The notes beneath the pieces were generated by a model. The model was not told where the DNA came from and ran no database searches. It saw only the letters and a list, made by a program, of their open reading frames with translations. 64,000 nt of DNA from Blastopirellula sediminis. GTDB lineage: Bacteria; Planctomycetota; Planctomycetia; Pirellulales; Pirellulaceae. The stretch spans positions 434,001-498,000 of the forward strand of contig NZ_JAJKFT010000010.1 in assembly GCF_020966755.1 (NCBI RefSeq). Direction: 5' to 3'. Position numbers and translations under genes: made by a program. Shown here piece after piece: positions 55,306 to 64,000 of this stretch (positions are counted from its first letter, which is position 1; every line of letters starts with the position of its first letter).

Positions 55306-55914
55306 AGAGCGAACTCCCACTCAAATATCAACAAGTAGTGCGGACTGGATGCGAACCCGCAAGCGTTCCGCAACCGATCAAACTTCCACATTCGAAACCA
55401 ATCGCCATTTCCATTTTTCTCGTCCAATAAATGGAAGAAAATGCGAACGCCCGCAATGGAGTTTAAGGCCCGCTTCTCGCACTTTTGCGCTCTACGTGCC
55501 ACCCTTTAGTGCTCCATTTTGATCAGTAGATGGATCGCGATATCGGGGGGCGGGACAATTCCAGTTTTTTTTCGGGGAACCTGGAATAACGTCGCCGCGA
55601 CGAAACGAATGGTTTCCTTAGTAGATCACTCGGTACGTCCTATTTGCGGCGTCGCCGGTTATCCATAAGCCAACGAAGCGCGACGGTCGGAAATGTCATC
55701 TTTCGGGATGCTTTTCGACCGTCTCTTTTTCTTGTCGCTTCCGCTAGGGGCCCATCCGAACCCCTCTGTCTGGTCGCATGTCTGCGATAGAATCGGGCCG
55801 CGTGACGAGAATGTCGCCGCCAGCGTCATCTCGCCCAGCAAGCCCCGCTGCGGTACAATCCTCGGTTCGACTTGCCCTAACTCTCGGCAGGAAAACGACT
55901 TCAACGGTTCTTCC
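55306..55914. other. Intergenic region before metG
   Basis: 609 bp between divergent genes. Contains an AT-rich stretch near 55380-55440. No T-box specifier, hairpin ladder or coding motif was seen; the frame upstream of ATG 55915 is open but has no MetRS homology. It contains the metG promoter and leader. Confidence 0.45.
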
Positions 55915-57966
55915 ATGACTGCGCGACGAATTCTCGTAACTTCCGCACTTCCCTACGCCAACGGGCCGATCCACATCGGTCACTTGGTCGAGTACATCCA
56001 GACCGACATCTGGGTCCGCTTTCAGCGCCTGAGCGGCAACGATTGCCGCTACTTCTGCGCGGACGACACGCATGGCACCGCGATCATGATCAGCGCCAAG
56101 CGGAACGGAGTGACCGAAGAAGAATTCATCGCCAAGATGAGCACCGAACACCAGGCCGACTTCGCCGGGTTCGACATCGAGTTCGACAACTACGGCTCGA
56201 CCAACAGCGACGAGAATCGCGAGCTTTGCGCCCAATTCTGGAAGTCGCTTCGCGATGCCGATCTCGTCCTCGAGAAGGAAGTCGAGCAACTCTTCGATCC
56301 AGAGGCCAACACCTTCCTGGCCGATCGCTTCGTCCGCGGTACGTGCCCCAAATGCGGTCGCACCAATCAACCGGGCGATAGCTGCGAATGCGGGCACACG
56401 TACACGCCGGTCGACCTGATTGATCCGGTCAGCGCATTGTCCGGCGCGACGCCGGAGCTACGTAGTGCGACGCACTTGTTCGTCGCGCTAGAAAAGCTCC
56501 ATCCGTTCCTCGAAGAATGGTCGCAATGCGGCGAGCATCTGCAAAGCGAAGTCGCCAACTACCTGAAGGGGCACTTCCTGCACGAAGAGCTGCGCGACTG
56601 GGACATTTCGCGTCCTGGTCCCTACTTCGGCTTTGAGATTCCGGACTGCCCCGGCAACTACTGGTACGTCTGGTTCGACGCGCCGATCGGCTACATCGCT
56701 TCGACCTGGGAGTGGTGTAAAAGGAATGGCGAGTCGCTCGACAAATGGTGGAAAGATCCCGAGACCGAGATCCACCACTTCATCGGCAAAGACATCACCT
56801 ATTTCCATACCCTCTTCTGGCCCGGCATGCTGAAGACGGCCGGCTTCAATCTGCCGACCAAGGTGCACATCCACGGCTTTTTGACCGTCGGCGGCGAGAA
56901 GATGTCGAAGAGCAAGGGGACCTTCGTCAAAGCGGCGAAGTACCTGGAGCATCTCGATCCGGCCTACATCCGCTACTACTACGCGACCAAGTTGGGCCCG
57001 CGTCTGGACGACCTCGACCTGAACGTCGAAGAGTTCGCCGAGAAGATCGACAGCGACCTGGTCGGCAAAGTGGTCAACATCGCAAGCCGCTGTGCGAAGT
57101 TCGTGCAGTCGACCGGTCTGTCGGAAACGTATCCCGAAGACGGCGGGCTGTTTGAACAGGCCGCCAAAGCTGGCGCCGAAATCGCTGCTGCGTACGAAGC
57201 TTGCGACTACAACCGCGCCATGCGTTTGATTTTGGAATTGGCCGACCGCGCCAATCCCTACATCGAAGGGAACAAGCCGTGGGAGCTGCGAAAGGATCCG
57301 GCCAACGCGCAAACGCTGCAAGACGTCTGCACGGTCGGGATCAACCTCTTCCGCCAGATCATCGTTTACTTGTCGCCGGTGCTGCCGAAGTTGGCGAGCG
57401 AAGTCGGCGCCTTGCTGAATGATCCGATCACCTCCTGGGATCAGTCGCAAACGCCGCTGACCGGGACGGCGGTCAACAAATTCGAACACTTGATGAAACG
57501 AGTCGATACGAAACGAGTTCTAGCCATGATTGAAGAAAGCAAAGAAGAATCGGCCGAAGGCGCCGCGAGCCCCGCGGACGAAGTCGCCGCCAAGTACAAC
57601 GACAGCGCCGACGTGCTGGCCGCCGAACCGCTGGCCGAAGAATGCACGATCGATGACTTCATGAAGGTCGACCTCCGCGTCGCCCGCGTGTTGCATGCCG
57701 AAGAAGTGCCCGAAGCTCGCAAGCTGCTAAAGCTGACGCTGAGCCTCGGCGGCGACGAACGTCGCCAGGTCTTCGCCGGGATCAAAGCGGCCTACAAGGC
57801 GGAAGATCTGATCGGCCGCTTGGTCGTGATGGTCGCCAACCTGAAACCGCGGCAGATGAAGTTCGGTCTGTCGGAGGGAATGGTCGCCGCCGCCGGAGAA
57901 GGGGGCGCCGAAGTCTTCGTTCTGACCGTCGACGAAGGCGCCAAACCGGGGCACCGAGTCCACTAA
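55915..57966 (+). CDS. metG: Methionyl-tRNA synthetase
   Basis: 683 residues from ATG 55915 ([20 protein letters not shown]). HIGH is in [12 protein letters not shown] and KMSKS in [17 protein letters not shown]. Zinc-finger region [18 protein letters not shown]-terminal tRNA-binding EMAP-like domain ([34 protein letters not shown]). Charges initiator and elongator tRNA with methionine. Followed by a terminator. Confidence 0.97.
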   Translation: MTARRILVTSALPYANGPIHIGHLVEYIQTDIWVRFQRLSGNDCRYFCADDTHGTAIMISAKRNGVTEEEFIAKMSTEHQADFAGFDIEFDNYGSTNSDENRELCAQFWKSLRDADLVLEKEVEQLFDPEANTFLADRFVRGTCPKCGRTNQPGDSCECGHTYTPVDLIDPVSALSGATPELRSATHLFVALEKLHPFLEEWSQCGEHLQSEVANYLKGHFLHEELRDWDISRPGPYFGFEIPDCPGNYWYVWFDAPIGYIASTWEWCKRNGESLDKWWKDPETEIHHFIGKDITYFHTLFWPGMLKTAGFNLPTKVHIHGFLTVGGEKMSKSKGTFVKAAKYLEHLDPAYIRYYYATKLGPRLDDLDLNVEEFAEKIDSDLVGKVVNIASRCAKFVQSTGLSETYPEDGGLFEQAAKAGAEIAAAYEACDYNRAMRLILELADRANPYIEGNKPWELRKDPANAQTLQDVCTVGINLFRQIIVYLSPVLPKLASEVGALLNDPITSWDQSQTPLTGTAVNKFEHLMKRVDTKRVLAMIEESKEESAEGAASPADEVAAKYNDSADVLAAEPLAEECTIDDFMKVDLRVARVLHAEEVPEARKLLKLTLSLGGDERRQVFAGIKAAYKAEDLIGRLVVMVANLKPRQMKFGLSEGMVAAAGEGGAEVFVLTVDEGAKPGHRVH

Positions 57967-57997
57967 GCGAACTTCGAAGTTCGTGCCGAAATCAAGC

Positions 57998-58028
57998 GAC
58001 GCCGCAGGCAGACTGCGGCGTCGTTTTT
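57998..58028 (+). terminator. Intrinsic terminator of metG
   Basis: GACGCCGCAG, loop GCAGA-like, CTGCGGCGTC, then G and T5. 31 nt past the stop. Confidence 0.93.
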
Positions 58029-58042
58029 CATGCGCTGCTCCT

Positions 58043-58182
58043 TAGTAGCCCGAAGCGCAAGCGAGGGAAATGCGGCCATCCATCCAGCGAAGGGCGGGAA
58101 GCGTACGTAGAGTGGGTGGAGCAAGCGCAACGTCGATAAAACTCGCCGAACGCATTTCCCTCGCTTGCGCTTCGGGCTACTA
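58043..58182. repeat. Short composite element: R1 inverted repeats with partial R2
   Basis: TAGTAGCCCGAAGCGCAAGC then GAGGGAAATGCGGCC (58043-58077) and its inverted partner (58151-58182). Inside, only the first R2 words remain (GTAGAGTGGGTGGAGCAAGC at 58107-58126). 140 bp in total, a deletion derivative of the element at 37077-37344. Placed between metG terminator and the convergent ATPase gene. Confidence 0.85.
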
Positions 58183-58194
58183 AAGAGGGGACGT

Positions 58195-58962
58195 TTAGAG
58201 CACGCCCAGCTCGCCGTAGAGTCCTTCCACCGTCTCCGCATCAATCTGCGGCAGATGTTGGGCGGCGCCGGCCGTCAGGCTCAGATTGAGCAGCTGCGTA
58301 ACGCGGCGGGGGGAACCTTCCGCCAGCGCATGGATCCGAGCGATCGCCGCTTCGTCCACTTCGGGGAAATCCTCCTGCTCCAGCAGCGTCGACTCGACGA
58401 AGTCTTGCGTCTCTTCGACGGTCCACGGCTCGAGATCGACTCGCAGCTCGCACAGTTCCAGAATGCGGCGATCGATCTTGCGGAGCGATCCTTCCTGCGC
58501 CGCTAGCACCACCGTCAGCTTCACGCCGTCATGCGCCGGAGCGCGAAGCAGCTGGAGCACGACGTTAGTGGCGTCCATCGTCATCTCGTCGGCGTTGTCC
58601 AAAAAGAGGACCGCGGCGTGACGCTCCGCCGTCAGAACCGACAGCTGATCGGCCAGGGCGATGGTCGGGTACTGCGCGGGCTTCAGACGGCCTCCCCACG
58701 CTTCGACCAGCATCGTGGCCATGTCGTAGGCGGCCAGTCCAGTCGCGGCGATCTGAGCGACCGCAACGTGCTTCTTTTCCAACTGGGCGCCGTAGCGAGC
58801 CAACAGCGTCGACTTGCCGACCCCCGACGGTCCGATCACCACCGCGCAGCGCCGGTTCGACTGCCAGACGTAGTCGAGCCGTGCCCAAGCTTCGGCAAAC
58901 GGCGCGCTACGGAGCAATTGCTCGTCGCTCAGGTGGTTATTGGGATAGTCGTTTGGGGACAT
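58195..58962 (-). CDS. ExeA-like AAA ATPase
   Basis: 255 residues: SDEQLLRSAPFAEAWARLDY, Walker A GPSGVGKSTLLARYG, Walker B AAVLFLDNADEMTMDATNVV LQLLRA, sensor ELCELRVDLEPWTVEETQDF VESTLL, C-terminal winged part with SPRRVTQLLNLSLTAGAAQH. Related to ExeA/TniB-type ATPases, here without the PG-binding domain. Role unknown; secretion or DNA transposition partners are not nearby. Divergent from rsmE. Confidence 0.85.
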   Translation of the reverse strand: MSPNDYPNNHLSDEQLLRSAPFAEAWARLDYVWQSNRRCAVVIGPSGVGKSTLLARYGAQLEKKHVAVAQIAATGLAAYDMATMLVEAWGGRLKPAQYPTIALADQLSVLTAERHAAVLFLDNADEMTMDATNVVLQLLRAPAHDGVKLTVVLAAQEGSLRKIDRRILELCELRVDLEPWTVEETQDFVESTLLEQEDFPEVDEAAIARIHALAEGSPRRVTQLLNLSLTAGAAQHLPQIDAETVEGLYGELGVL

Positions 58963-59068
58963 CGGCGATCATACGCTTCGGAGGGTATTCGTCCACCTTC
59001 GTTATTCGGTAAAATCGGCACGCACCCTGTAGGCATTCTCTCAACCAAACTGAGCTAGCATCCCGCTC

Positions 59069-59797
59069 ATGTCGCATCGATTTTTCCTCGAAGCCCCAAT
59101 TACTGCAGAAACCGTTGATATTGAGGGGCCAGAGGCCCATCACCTGCTTCATGTGATGCGAGCAAAAATTGGCGATAAAGTGACGCTGTTCGATGATAGC
59201 GGCGCTCAGTTCGCCGCCGAGATCATCGCCGTCGGCCGCAAATCGGCGACTGCCCGGATCCTGGAGCGGCAGGAAGTAAGCCGCGAGCTTCCAGTCTCGC
59301 TCACGATCGCCGCTGCACTGCCGAAGGGAGATCGCCAGCGGTGGCTGGTCGAAAAGTGCGTCGAGCTAGGGGTGACCGATCTCGTGCCGCTGGAGACCGA
59401 ACGGAGCGGCTCGCTGAAAAAAGAAAAGTCGCTCGACAAGCTTCGCGGCTACGTCATCGACGCTAGCAAGCAATGCGAGCGGAACCGCTTGATGCGAATC
59501 GGCGAGTCGGCGTCGCTCCCATCTTTTTGGGAAGCCTCACCCAGCGCGCTGCGGTTAATCGCCGATCCGGTCGCCCAGGAAGCTGTCAGTGACCTTTTGC
59601 CGAGCGTGCCGACCGACGTGATCATCGCGGTCGGTCCCGAGGGAGGTTTTTCGCCGGCCGAGTACGAAGCGGCGCTAGCAGCCGGGTGGCGCGGCTTCCG
59701 CTTGGGCAAACGCATCTTGCGGATTGAAACGGCAGCGCTAGCGGCGGCAGCGGCAGTTGCGGCCGCCTATGACCAGCTAGACCCCGATGCGGCCTAG
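59069..59797 (+). CDS. rsmE: 16S rRNA m3U1498 methyltransferase
   Basis: 242 residues: N-terminal PUA-like part (HRFFLEAPITAETVDIEGPE AHHLLHVMRAKIGDKVTLFD) and SPOUT/trefoil-knot C-terminal part with IIAVGPEGGFSPAEYEAAL and GFRLGKRILRIETAALAAA. Methylates U1498 in the 30S decoding centre. Usual length. It is divergent from the ATPase gene (106 bp). Confidence 0.95.
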   Translation: MSHRFFLEAPITAETVDIEGPEAHHLLHVMRAKIGDKVTLFDDSGAQFAAEIIAVGRKSATARILERQEVSRELPVSLTIAAALPKGDRQRWLVEKCVELGVTDLVPLETERSGSLKKEKSLDKLRGYVIDASKQCERNRLMRIGESASLPSFWEASPSALRLIADPVAQEAVSDLLPSVPTDVIIAVGPEGGFSPAEYEAALAAGWRGFRLGKRILRIETAALAAAAAVAAAYDQLDPDAA

Positions 59798-60112
59798 CGC
59801 CAAATGCAGGAAGTGCCGTGACGGGCGCTTCGGCGCCGGCTCTGACAGCAGAGTAGAGGAGCGATTCTGCAGGGGCCCCTTGGTTGGCTGAATGCGCAGC
59901 ACATCCACGTACTGCCGCGTCGTCTCGATGCCGCACGACAGTCCCATTCGCTTTTTCAGCTGAAATAGATCGATGGCGTGGCGATCCAAACTTGGCCCCC
60001 CAAGGGTTCGCTGGCGCCGAAACCCGATTTCGGCTGCCGCATTCTCAGGTATCGTCCCGCTTTGCCGGAACGAATAAGCCAATCGACCCTGCCCGCATCT
60101 TCCCACCGCGCG
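59798..60112. other. Gap between convergent genes, no gene assigned
   Basis: 315 bp. A minus-strand frame (60106 to 59777) contains DLFQLKKRMGLSCGIETTRQ, helical in look, but no family is recognised and the frame runs into rsmE. It could be a decayed gene. No terminator hairpin seen. Confidence 0.4.
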
Positions 60113-61963
60113 TCAATATTGACGGGGGAGCAAAAACGGAGGGGTCTGCTCGACGCCGCTCCCGGCAACCATCTTCTCGTAGGTCGCCAGGTCGAATTTG
60201 TCGGCCGTCAGCACGACGTTATCGGTCTGCTCGATCGTCTCGGGATTCGTGCTGTTGTAACGAAGCGGGGGAATCGCGGCGTCGCGGCAGACCAAGACGT
60301 TGCGGCGTACGAACATCTCTTGCGCCTTATGGAAGCGTAAGGGGGAACGATCGATGTTGTAGATCAGGTTTCCTTCGATCGTGATCTGATCGCTTCCTTC
60401 ATCGAGGAACATCCCGTTCGACTCGGCCCGACCGGCGTTCAGCGGAATGTCATGAATGTGATTGCCGGCCAGACGCGTGCCTGGCTGTCGTCCCAGCGTA
60501 TAGATGCCGCCCCCATCGCTCAGCTTCTGCATCACGTGATGGATATGATTCGCTTCGACCACGTTCTTTTCGACCGGGGTCGGCGTCGGATTCCAAAGCC
60601 AACCGACCGAAACGCCGGAGTAGGGGAGGTCGGTGATTTCGTTGTGGACCACTTTGGTCTCAGCGGCGAACGCCACCCAGACGCCGATCGAGCCGAAGAA
60701 CTGGCGACCGGTGCGGCGAATGACGCAATTCTCCACCCGATTGCCGCGGGCAATTTGCTGCGGCGCCGCTTCGCTCCACGGCTTTCCATCGACGCGACGA
60801 TTGCGGTCTTCGCCGATGTTCACGCCGTTGCCGCTGATATCCTCGATCAGGCAACGCTCGATGAAACAGTTCTTGGTGCGCGAGCCGAACCAGACGCCAG
60901 AGCAGCCGATGTTGGCGATCCGGCCGTCGACGATCGAGCAGTTTTCCGCCATTTCAAACAAGATCGCCGCCGGCATGATGCCGCGAGAATTCGACCGGGG
61001 AGACGCATCGCGCGCTTCATGCATGGTCGCTTGCGACGACGCGTAACCTTCCGCCGGCAACGGCCAGGCGGCATGTTGAAACTCGATAAACTCAAACCGA
61101 ACGCCGCAAACCGGTTTCTTGTCCGTTCCACGCACCACCACCAATTGCTTCGCCGCCGGTGCGATGAACTCCGTGTTTTCCAGCGTCTCTCCTTCACGCG
61201 GCAGATAGGTCAACTTGCCGGACGCTTCGTCCAGGTACCATTCGCCCGGCTGATCGAGCAGCGCCAGAGAGTTTTCCAGGTAATAGCGCGGGTGGGGCTC
61301 GAAGTGGTCAATCGCGTAATGCGCCGCCGACGGACCGATCGAAAACTTCGTCTTCAGCGTGTGGGTCGCTTCATCGATCGACGCGATATCGATCCGCGAC
61401 ATCGACCAGTCATGCAGAAAGACGAGCTCGGCGCCATTGGCCGCAGCGGGAATGTCCCCAGGCTTAAAAGTGAAACCGCTGCGGCGATCCGGAAGCGACT
61501 TCTCGATTCGGAAATAGCCTTCGTTCGGATGACGGGCCCGCGTCGCCGGCGCGCTGTTGACGAACAGTTCGCGAAATCGCCACTCGCCCTGCTTTACTTC
61601 CGGAATTTCGGTCGTCCAAGCGCCGTTCTCGTCGACCGCCCAGCCGGTGATCTTGCGTCCGCCGCTGATCGACGGCCAGGCTCCACGCGCCGCGCGAAAC
61701 AAGATTTTGCAACCAGCCGGCTGATGCTCAGGCCCGACGACGATCGGCTCTTCTACGTGATAGACGCCAGCCTGCATGACGACCTCGACATCGCCGTCGG
61801 CATGCCAACCCTTCAATCTCTCCAGCACGGCCGGGAACGACTTGAGCGGCGCGGCGGCAGTGCCGTCAGCCGTGTCGTCGCCATTGGGAGACATGTGAAT
61901 CTCGAAGGCGAAGGAAGCTGCGGTCAATGCAAGCGCGATGAGCAGCGAACCAAGCGTTTTCAT
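60113..61963 (-). CDS. Secreted right-handed beta-helix protein
   Basis: 616 residues: signal peptide (MKTLGSLLIALALTAASFAF), N-terminal DGTAAAPLKSFPAVLERLKG, which marks the beta-helix start, then coils with regular spacing (NCSIVDGRIANIGCSGVWFG, NCFIERCLIEDISGNGVNIG, ENCVIRRTGRQFFGSIGVWV, QITIEGNLIYNIDRSPLRFH). The HHVMQKLSDGGGIYTLGRQP motif is often seen in this group. Probably acts on extracellular polysaccharide, such as pectin- or alginate-like material. No catalytic residues proven. Monocistronic. Confidence 0.88.
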   Translation of the reverse strand: MKTLGSLLIALALTAASFAFEIHMSPNGDDTADGTAAAPLKSFPAVLERLKGWHADGDVEVVMQAGVYHVEEPIVVGPEHQPAGCKILFRAARGAWPSISGGRKITGWAVDENGAWTTEIPEVKQGEWRFRELFVNSAPATRARHPNEGYFRIEKSLPDRRSGFTFKPGDIPAAANGAELVFLHDWSMSRIDIASIDEATHTLKTKFSIGPSAAHYAIDHFEPHPRYYLENSLALLDQPGEWYLDEASGKLTYLPREGETLENTEFIAPAAKQLVVVRGTDKKPVCGVRFEFIEFQHAAWPLPAEGYASSQATMHEARDASPRSNSRGIMPAAILFEMAENCSIVDGRIANIGCSGVWFGSRTKNCFIERCLIEDISGNGVNIGEDRNRRVDGKPWSEAAPQQIARGNRVENCVIRRTGRQFFGSIGVWVAFAAETKVVHNEITDLPYSGVSVGWLWNPTPTPVEKNVVEANHIHHVMQKLSDGGGIYTLGRQPGTRLAGNHIHDIPLNAGRAESNGMFLDEGSDQITIEGNLIYNIDRSPLRFHKAQEMFVRRNVLVCRDAAIPPLRYNSTNPETIEQTDNVVLTADKFDLATYEKMVAGSGVEQTPPFLLPRQY

Positions 61964-62148
61964 GGCACGATCTCGACGGGGAAGGTGAGCTGGGGGGATG
62001 AAACAGGGGGACTTCCATCTTACCAGTTATTACCAACGCCGCCAAAAGGAGCGCGAGCCTCCTTAAAAATCGTTGAACGACGGACTGCCGACCTTTAAGA
62101 TGCGATCCGATTCGCCCCTCTTCAATTCGCCCTTCGGACGCGTCCTCG

Positions 62149-63453
62149 ATGACACCCTCGAAAATCGCCGATCCGCTCCGACCTTGGCTCAGCCATCCGA
62201 TCGTTCGCCGGCAAGTCCCCCTCTATCCGAAGGACCAGTATGAGGTCTTACTTCATGACGGCGGTCCACATCCTAGCAAAGCCAAACCCGAAGTCCGCCT
62301 TGTCGAGTTCGAATCGATGCCGGAGGAGAACCTTTTCGTGGGTCGCGTCCAAGATCCCGTCGAACATCTGAAGTCGGTCAAACAGGGAGATCGCATCTCA
62401 TTCATCATCTCGTCGTCGACGTTGTGCGGCGTCATGATCTCGAAGCAGTACTGGAAAGAGCGACCCGATTGGACGATTTGCCGCTGCGAAGGGTGCGACT
62501 TCGACGAACTGCTCGCTCCCCCTTCGCAACTGATGTCGGAGATCTATCCAGACCTTCCTAGTGGTACAGCGCCCGCTAGCTTTACAACCGCATGCGGCGT
62601 GTGCGGAGAAAAGCAACTGGTGACGCATGGCGTGCTGAAGATCCAATCCAAACGCAAGGCGAAGCGCGCTCCACGCTCGACCACATCGATCACGTTGACG
62701 GCGTTACTGTGCGCCGCGATTGGAGCGGCCCCGGGGTTGATCATGTTCTTCACCATCTGGCAGGCGACGGCGCCGATCGTAATCGCGTTGCTGGGCGCCA
62801 TTATCGGCGGCGCGCTTAGCCTTCCCGGCGTTTCGGGAGAGCGGGTCGCGACCGGCCTGGCGGCTATGACCATCGCCCGCAACATTCCAGTCGCCGGAAG
62901 CCAAATCGCGGACAAGATGATCCAACCGCCCGCACAAGGAGACGTCGATCCGATCTCGAAATGGGCGACTGAAAAGCTGCTCCACTTTTTGACGCCCGAA
63001 TGCCAAGCGCCGCACAACTGGATCATGTTCACGGGCCTCGCTCTCGGATTATTGATAGGCGGCGGCGTTGCGGCGCATGACGTCTCGGCAATCGGGCAAA
63101 GAAATGAAGGACTCGTTCTGCCGCTGCCGGGCTCGAAGGATTCCCTCCTGACCCAAGGGGTAATGGTCGCGATCGCCTTCGCCGTGTGGGGAGGCGGACT
63201 TGGCGGGTTGATTGCTTCCACCGCTTATCGCCGCTTTGTGATCGTCGGCCTAATGGTCGGCGCCATCGGCGCTCTGTTCATGTGGCTGCTGCTCTTGGCC
63301 GGAAACGCCGACAATGGTTATCTGGCGGTGTTCTGCATCGCGAGCGTACTGTGCCTCGCGGTCGCATTGTTCGCAGGATTCCTGTACGCCAACGCTAAAG
63401 TGGATCAGGACTTCTCTCTCGAATTCGATGACGACTCGGAAGAAGACGACTAG
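62149..63453 (+). CDS. DUF2314-like domain fused to zinc ribbon and membrane domain
   Basis: 434 residues. The N-terminal 110 or so (VRLVEFESMPEENLFVGRVQ DPVEHLKSVKQGDRISFIIS) resemble DUF2314 (...vG.v.d.P..v..vk.Gd...f), a recalled pattern. Next a two-CxxC zinc-ribbon-like part (CRCEGCDFDELL and FTTACGVCGEKQLVTH), then about seven membrane helices with a loop. Soluble acidic end (LEFDDDSEEDD). Function unknown. Its stop codon overlaps the convergent Rrf2 stop codon: 4 nt overlap. Confidence 0.7.
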   Translation: MTPSKIADPLRPWLSHPIVRRQVPLYPKDQYEVLLHDGGPHPSKAKPEVRLVEFESMPEENLFVGRVQDPVEHLKSVKQGDRISFIISSSTLCGVMISKQYWKERPDWTICRCEGCDFDELLAPPSQLMSEIYPDLPSGTAPASFTTACGVCGEKQLVTHGVLKIQSKRKAKRAPRSTTSITLTALLCAAIGAAPGLIMFFTIWQATAPIVIALLGAIIGGALSLPGVSGERVATGLAAMTIARNIPVAGSQIADKMIQPPAQGDVDPISKWATEKLLHFLTPECQAPHNWIMFTGLALGLLIGGGVAAHDVSAIGQRNEGLVLPLPGSKDSLLTQGVMVAIAFAVWGGGLGGLIASTAYRRFVIVGLMVGAIGALFMWLLLLAGNADNGYLAVFCIASVLCLAVALFAGFLYANAKVDQDFSLEFDDDSEEDD

Positions 63454-63878
63454 ATATAGAACATATCTTCGACGGTGCTCCCCGCCTTTTCCGCCATGTC
63501 GGCCAGCGTCGCCGACGAGAGAATTTCGCGCTGAGCCGCCGCCGCTTCGCAGCAAAGGCTCTTCAGCGCCGCCGCGGCCGGAGTCGGCTTTTGCAGCGCG
63601 CCGCACGGTTGATCGTTGTCGCCTTCGATCACCCGATGAATGTCGTAGATCGAGATCTCACTTGGATCGCGGGCCAAGCGATAGCCGCCGGTCGAACCGC
63701 GGGTGCTTTGCACCATCCCGGCGCCTTTGAGCTGCAGCAGGATCTGCGTCAGAAAGTTGACCGGAATGCCATGCGTCGCCGCCAACTCGCGAACGCGAAC
63801 CGGTTCGCCAGATTCGTAGAGCGCCGCCAATTCGATCATGGCGACGCATGCGTATTCGGTTTTGGCGGAGATGTTCAA
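63450..63878 (-). CDS. Rrf2-family transcriptional regulator
   Basis: 142 residues: winged helix MNISAKTEYACVAMIELAAL, then VRVRELAATHGIPVNFLTQI LLQLKGAGMVQSTRGSTGGY RLARD, the Rrf2 signature. Cysteines at about 92, 109 and 110 (DQPCGAL, LKSLCCEAA) are fewer or differently spaced than the C-X5-C-X7-C cluster of IscR, so a Fe-S cluster is uncertain. It lies 39 nt downstream of cysH on the same strand, so sulfur or cysteine control (CymR-like) is a reasonable inference. Confidence 0.92.
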   Translation of the reverse strand: MNISAKTEYACVAMIELAALYESGEPVRVRELAATHGIPVNFLTQILLQLKGAGMVQSTRGSTGGYRLARDPSEISIYDIHRVIEGDNDQPCGALQKPTPAAAALKSLCCEAAAAQREILSSATLADMAEKAGSTVEDMFYI

Positions 63879-63917
63879 AACAATTCACGCGGCCGTTACG
63901 CCGCAACATGATGGCGA

Positions 63918-64000
63918 TTACTTGTTCGTGTCGTCGTCCAGCGTGTGCAGTCCGCACTCGGTCTTCGCAAAACCGCTCCAGCGTCCCGCTCGTTCATCTT
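63918..64000 (-). CDS. cysH: Phospho/adenosine phosphosulfate reductase C-terminus, partial
   Basis: Last 27 codons before the stop at 63918: DERAGRWSGFAKTECGLHTL DDDTNK. The AGRW...KTECGLH motif is the catalytic C-terminal tail of APS/PAPS reductase, which makes sulfite from activated sulfate with its single ECGLH cysteine. The rest lies beyond the window edge. It is upstream of the Rrf2 gene in the same direction. Confidence 0.85.
   Translation of the reverse strand, partial: DERAGRWSGFAKTECGLHTLDDDTNK

Noticed and set aside
55306-55914. T-box or other metG leader riboswitch
   Set aside because: No specifier-loop, antiterminator or TGGNACCGCG-type T-box sequence was found.
58195-58962. 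TniB-type transposition ATPase as a mobile-element gene
   Set aside because: No transposase, TniA or element ends near it; the gene has core-like composition, so it is left as an ExeA-like ATPase.
59777-60106. Minus-strand frame between rsmE and the beta-helix gene
   Set aside because: Runs into rsmE on the other strand and has no recognisable family; kept only as a note in the intergenic entry.

Overview
The window reads as chromosomal DNA of a planctomycete, most probably of the Pirellula/Blastopirellula group (inference). The marker families are the PSCyt/DUF1549/DUF1553 cytochromes with a DUF1501 partner, a DUF1587-1592/DUF1552 pair, two DUF1559 pseudopilin-like genes, a cysteine-bearing YTV-like envelope repeat protein and an ECF sigma factor paired with a FecR-like regulator. 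Most of the DNA is ordinary, densely coding, moderately GC-rich core genome.

Layout. 1-1444: FecR-like membrane regulator (cut by the window edge) and its ECF sigma factor, minus strand. 1924-6296: PSCyt1/DUF1549/LamG/DUF1553 protein with DUF1501 protein. 6297-10300 is the accessory part: short tandem repeats with T8 tracts, a frameshifted membrane-anchored acyl-carrier-like gene, an RDD membrane protein, and a tRNA-Arg(CCT) locus split into a 3' half, an intact copy and a 5' half around about 2.4 kb of foreign-looking DNA (integrase-tail remnant, MORN-like gene, secreted DUF1080-like gene). 10408-19542: VOC protein, hemX-hemA, a membrane SpoIIE-type phosphatase, pyruvyl-transferase-like protein, family-4 uracil-DNA glycosylase, a sugE/gdx exporter behind a guanidine-III riboswitch, and small hypotheticals including a tandem paralogue pair. 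19731-27326: pgi, two amidohydrolases, and the DUF1592/DUF1552 pair. 27670-32191: DUF1559 + lipoprotein, alpha/beta hydrolase, pseudopilin-like protein, Gfo/Idh/MocA oxidoreductase. 32534-37066: PAP2 phosphatase, LptF/LptG-type permease, GT39 glycosyltransferase and FkbM methyltransferase, which look like one envelope-lipid/glycan cluster. 37366-46807: lepA, AspT-type transporter, YTV-like protein, MarR regulator with a palindromic operator, cupredoxin-like protein and a second DUF1559 + lipoprotein cassette. 46881-64000: HAD hydrolase-rseP-dxr operon, ftsH, fmt, quinone-oxidoreductase-like gene, metG, ExeA-like ATPase, rsmE, beta-helix protein, DUF2314-like membrane protein, Rrf2 regulator and the 3' end of cysH.

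Three families of short dispersed repeats without coding capacity sit in gaps between genes: a 35-bp terminal repeat (14409, 37077/37310, 58043/58151), a 121-bp two-hairpin unit (27341, 37141, part at 58107) that lies inside the 35-bp repeats twice, and a hairpin element built on ATGCTCTT (6300, 19585).

The best candidates for a second look are the split tRNA-Arg integration locus, the composite MITE-like repeats, the guanidine-III riboswitch whose pseudoknot competes with a hairpin hiding the ribosome binding site, and the frameshifted acyl-carrier-like gene. I saw no CRISPR array, intact transposase, complete prophage or recognisable defence system.
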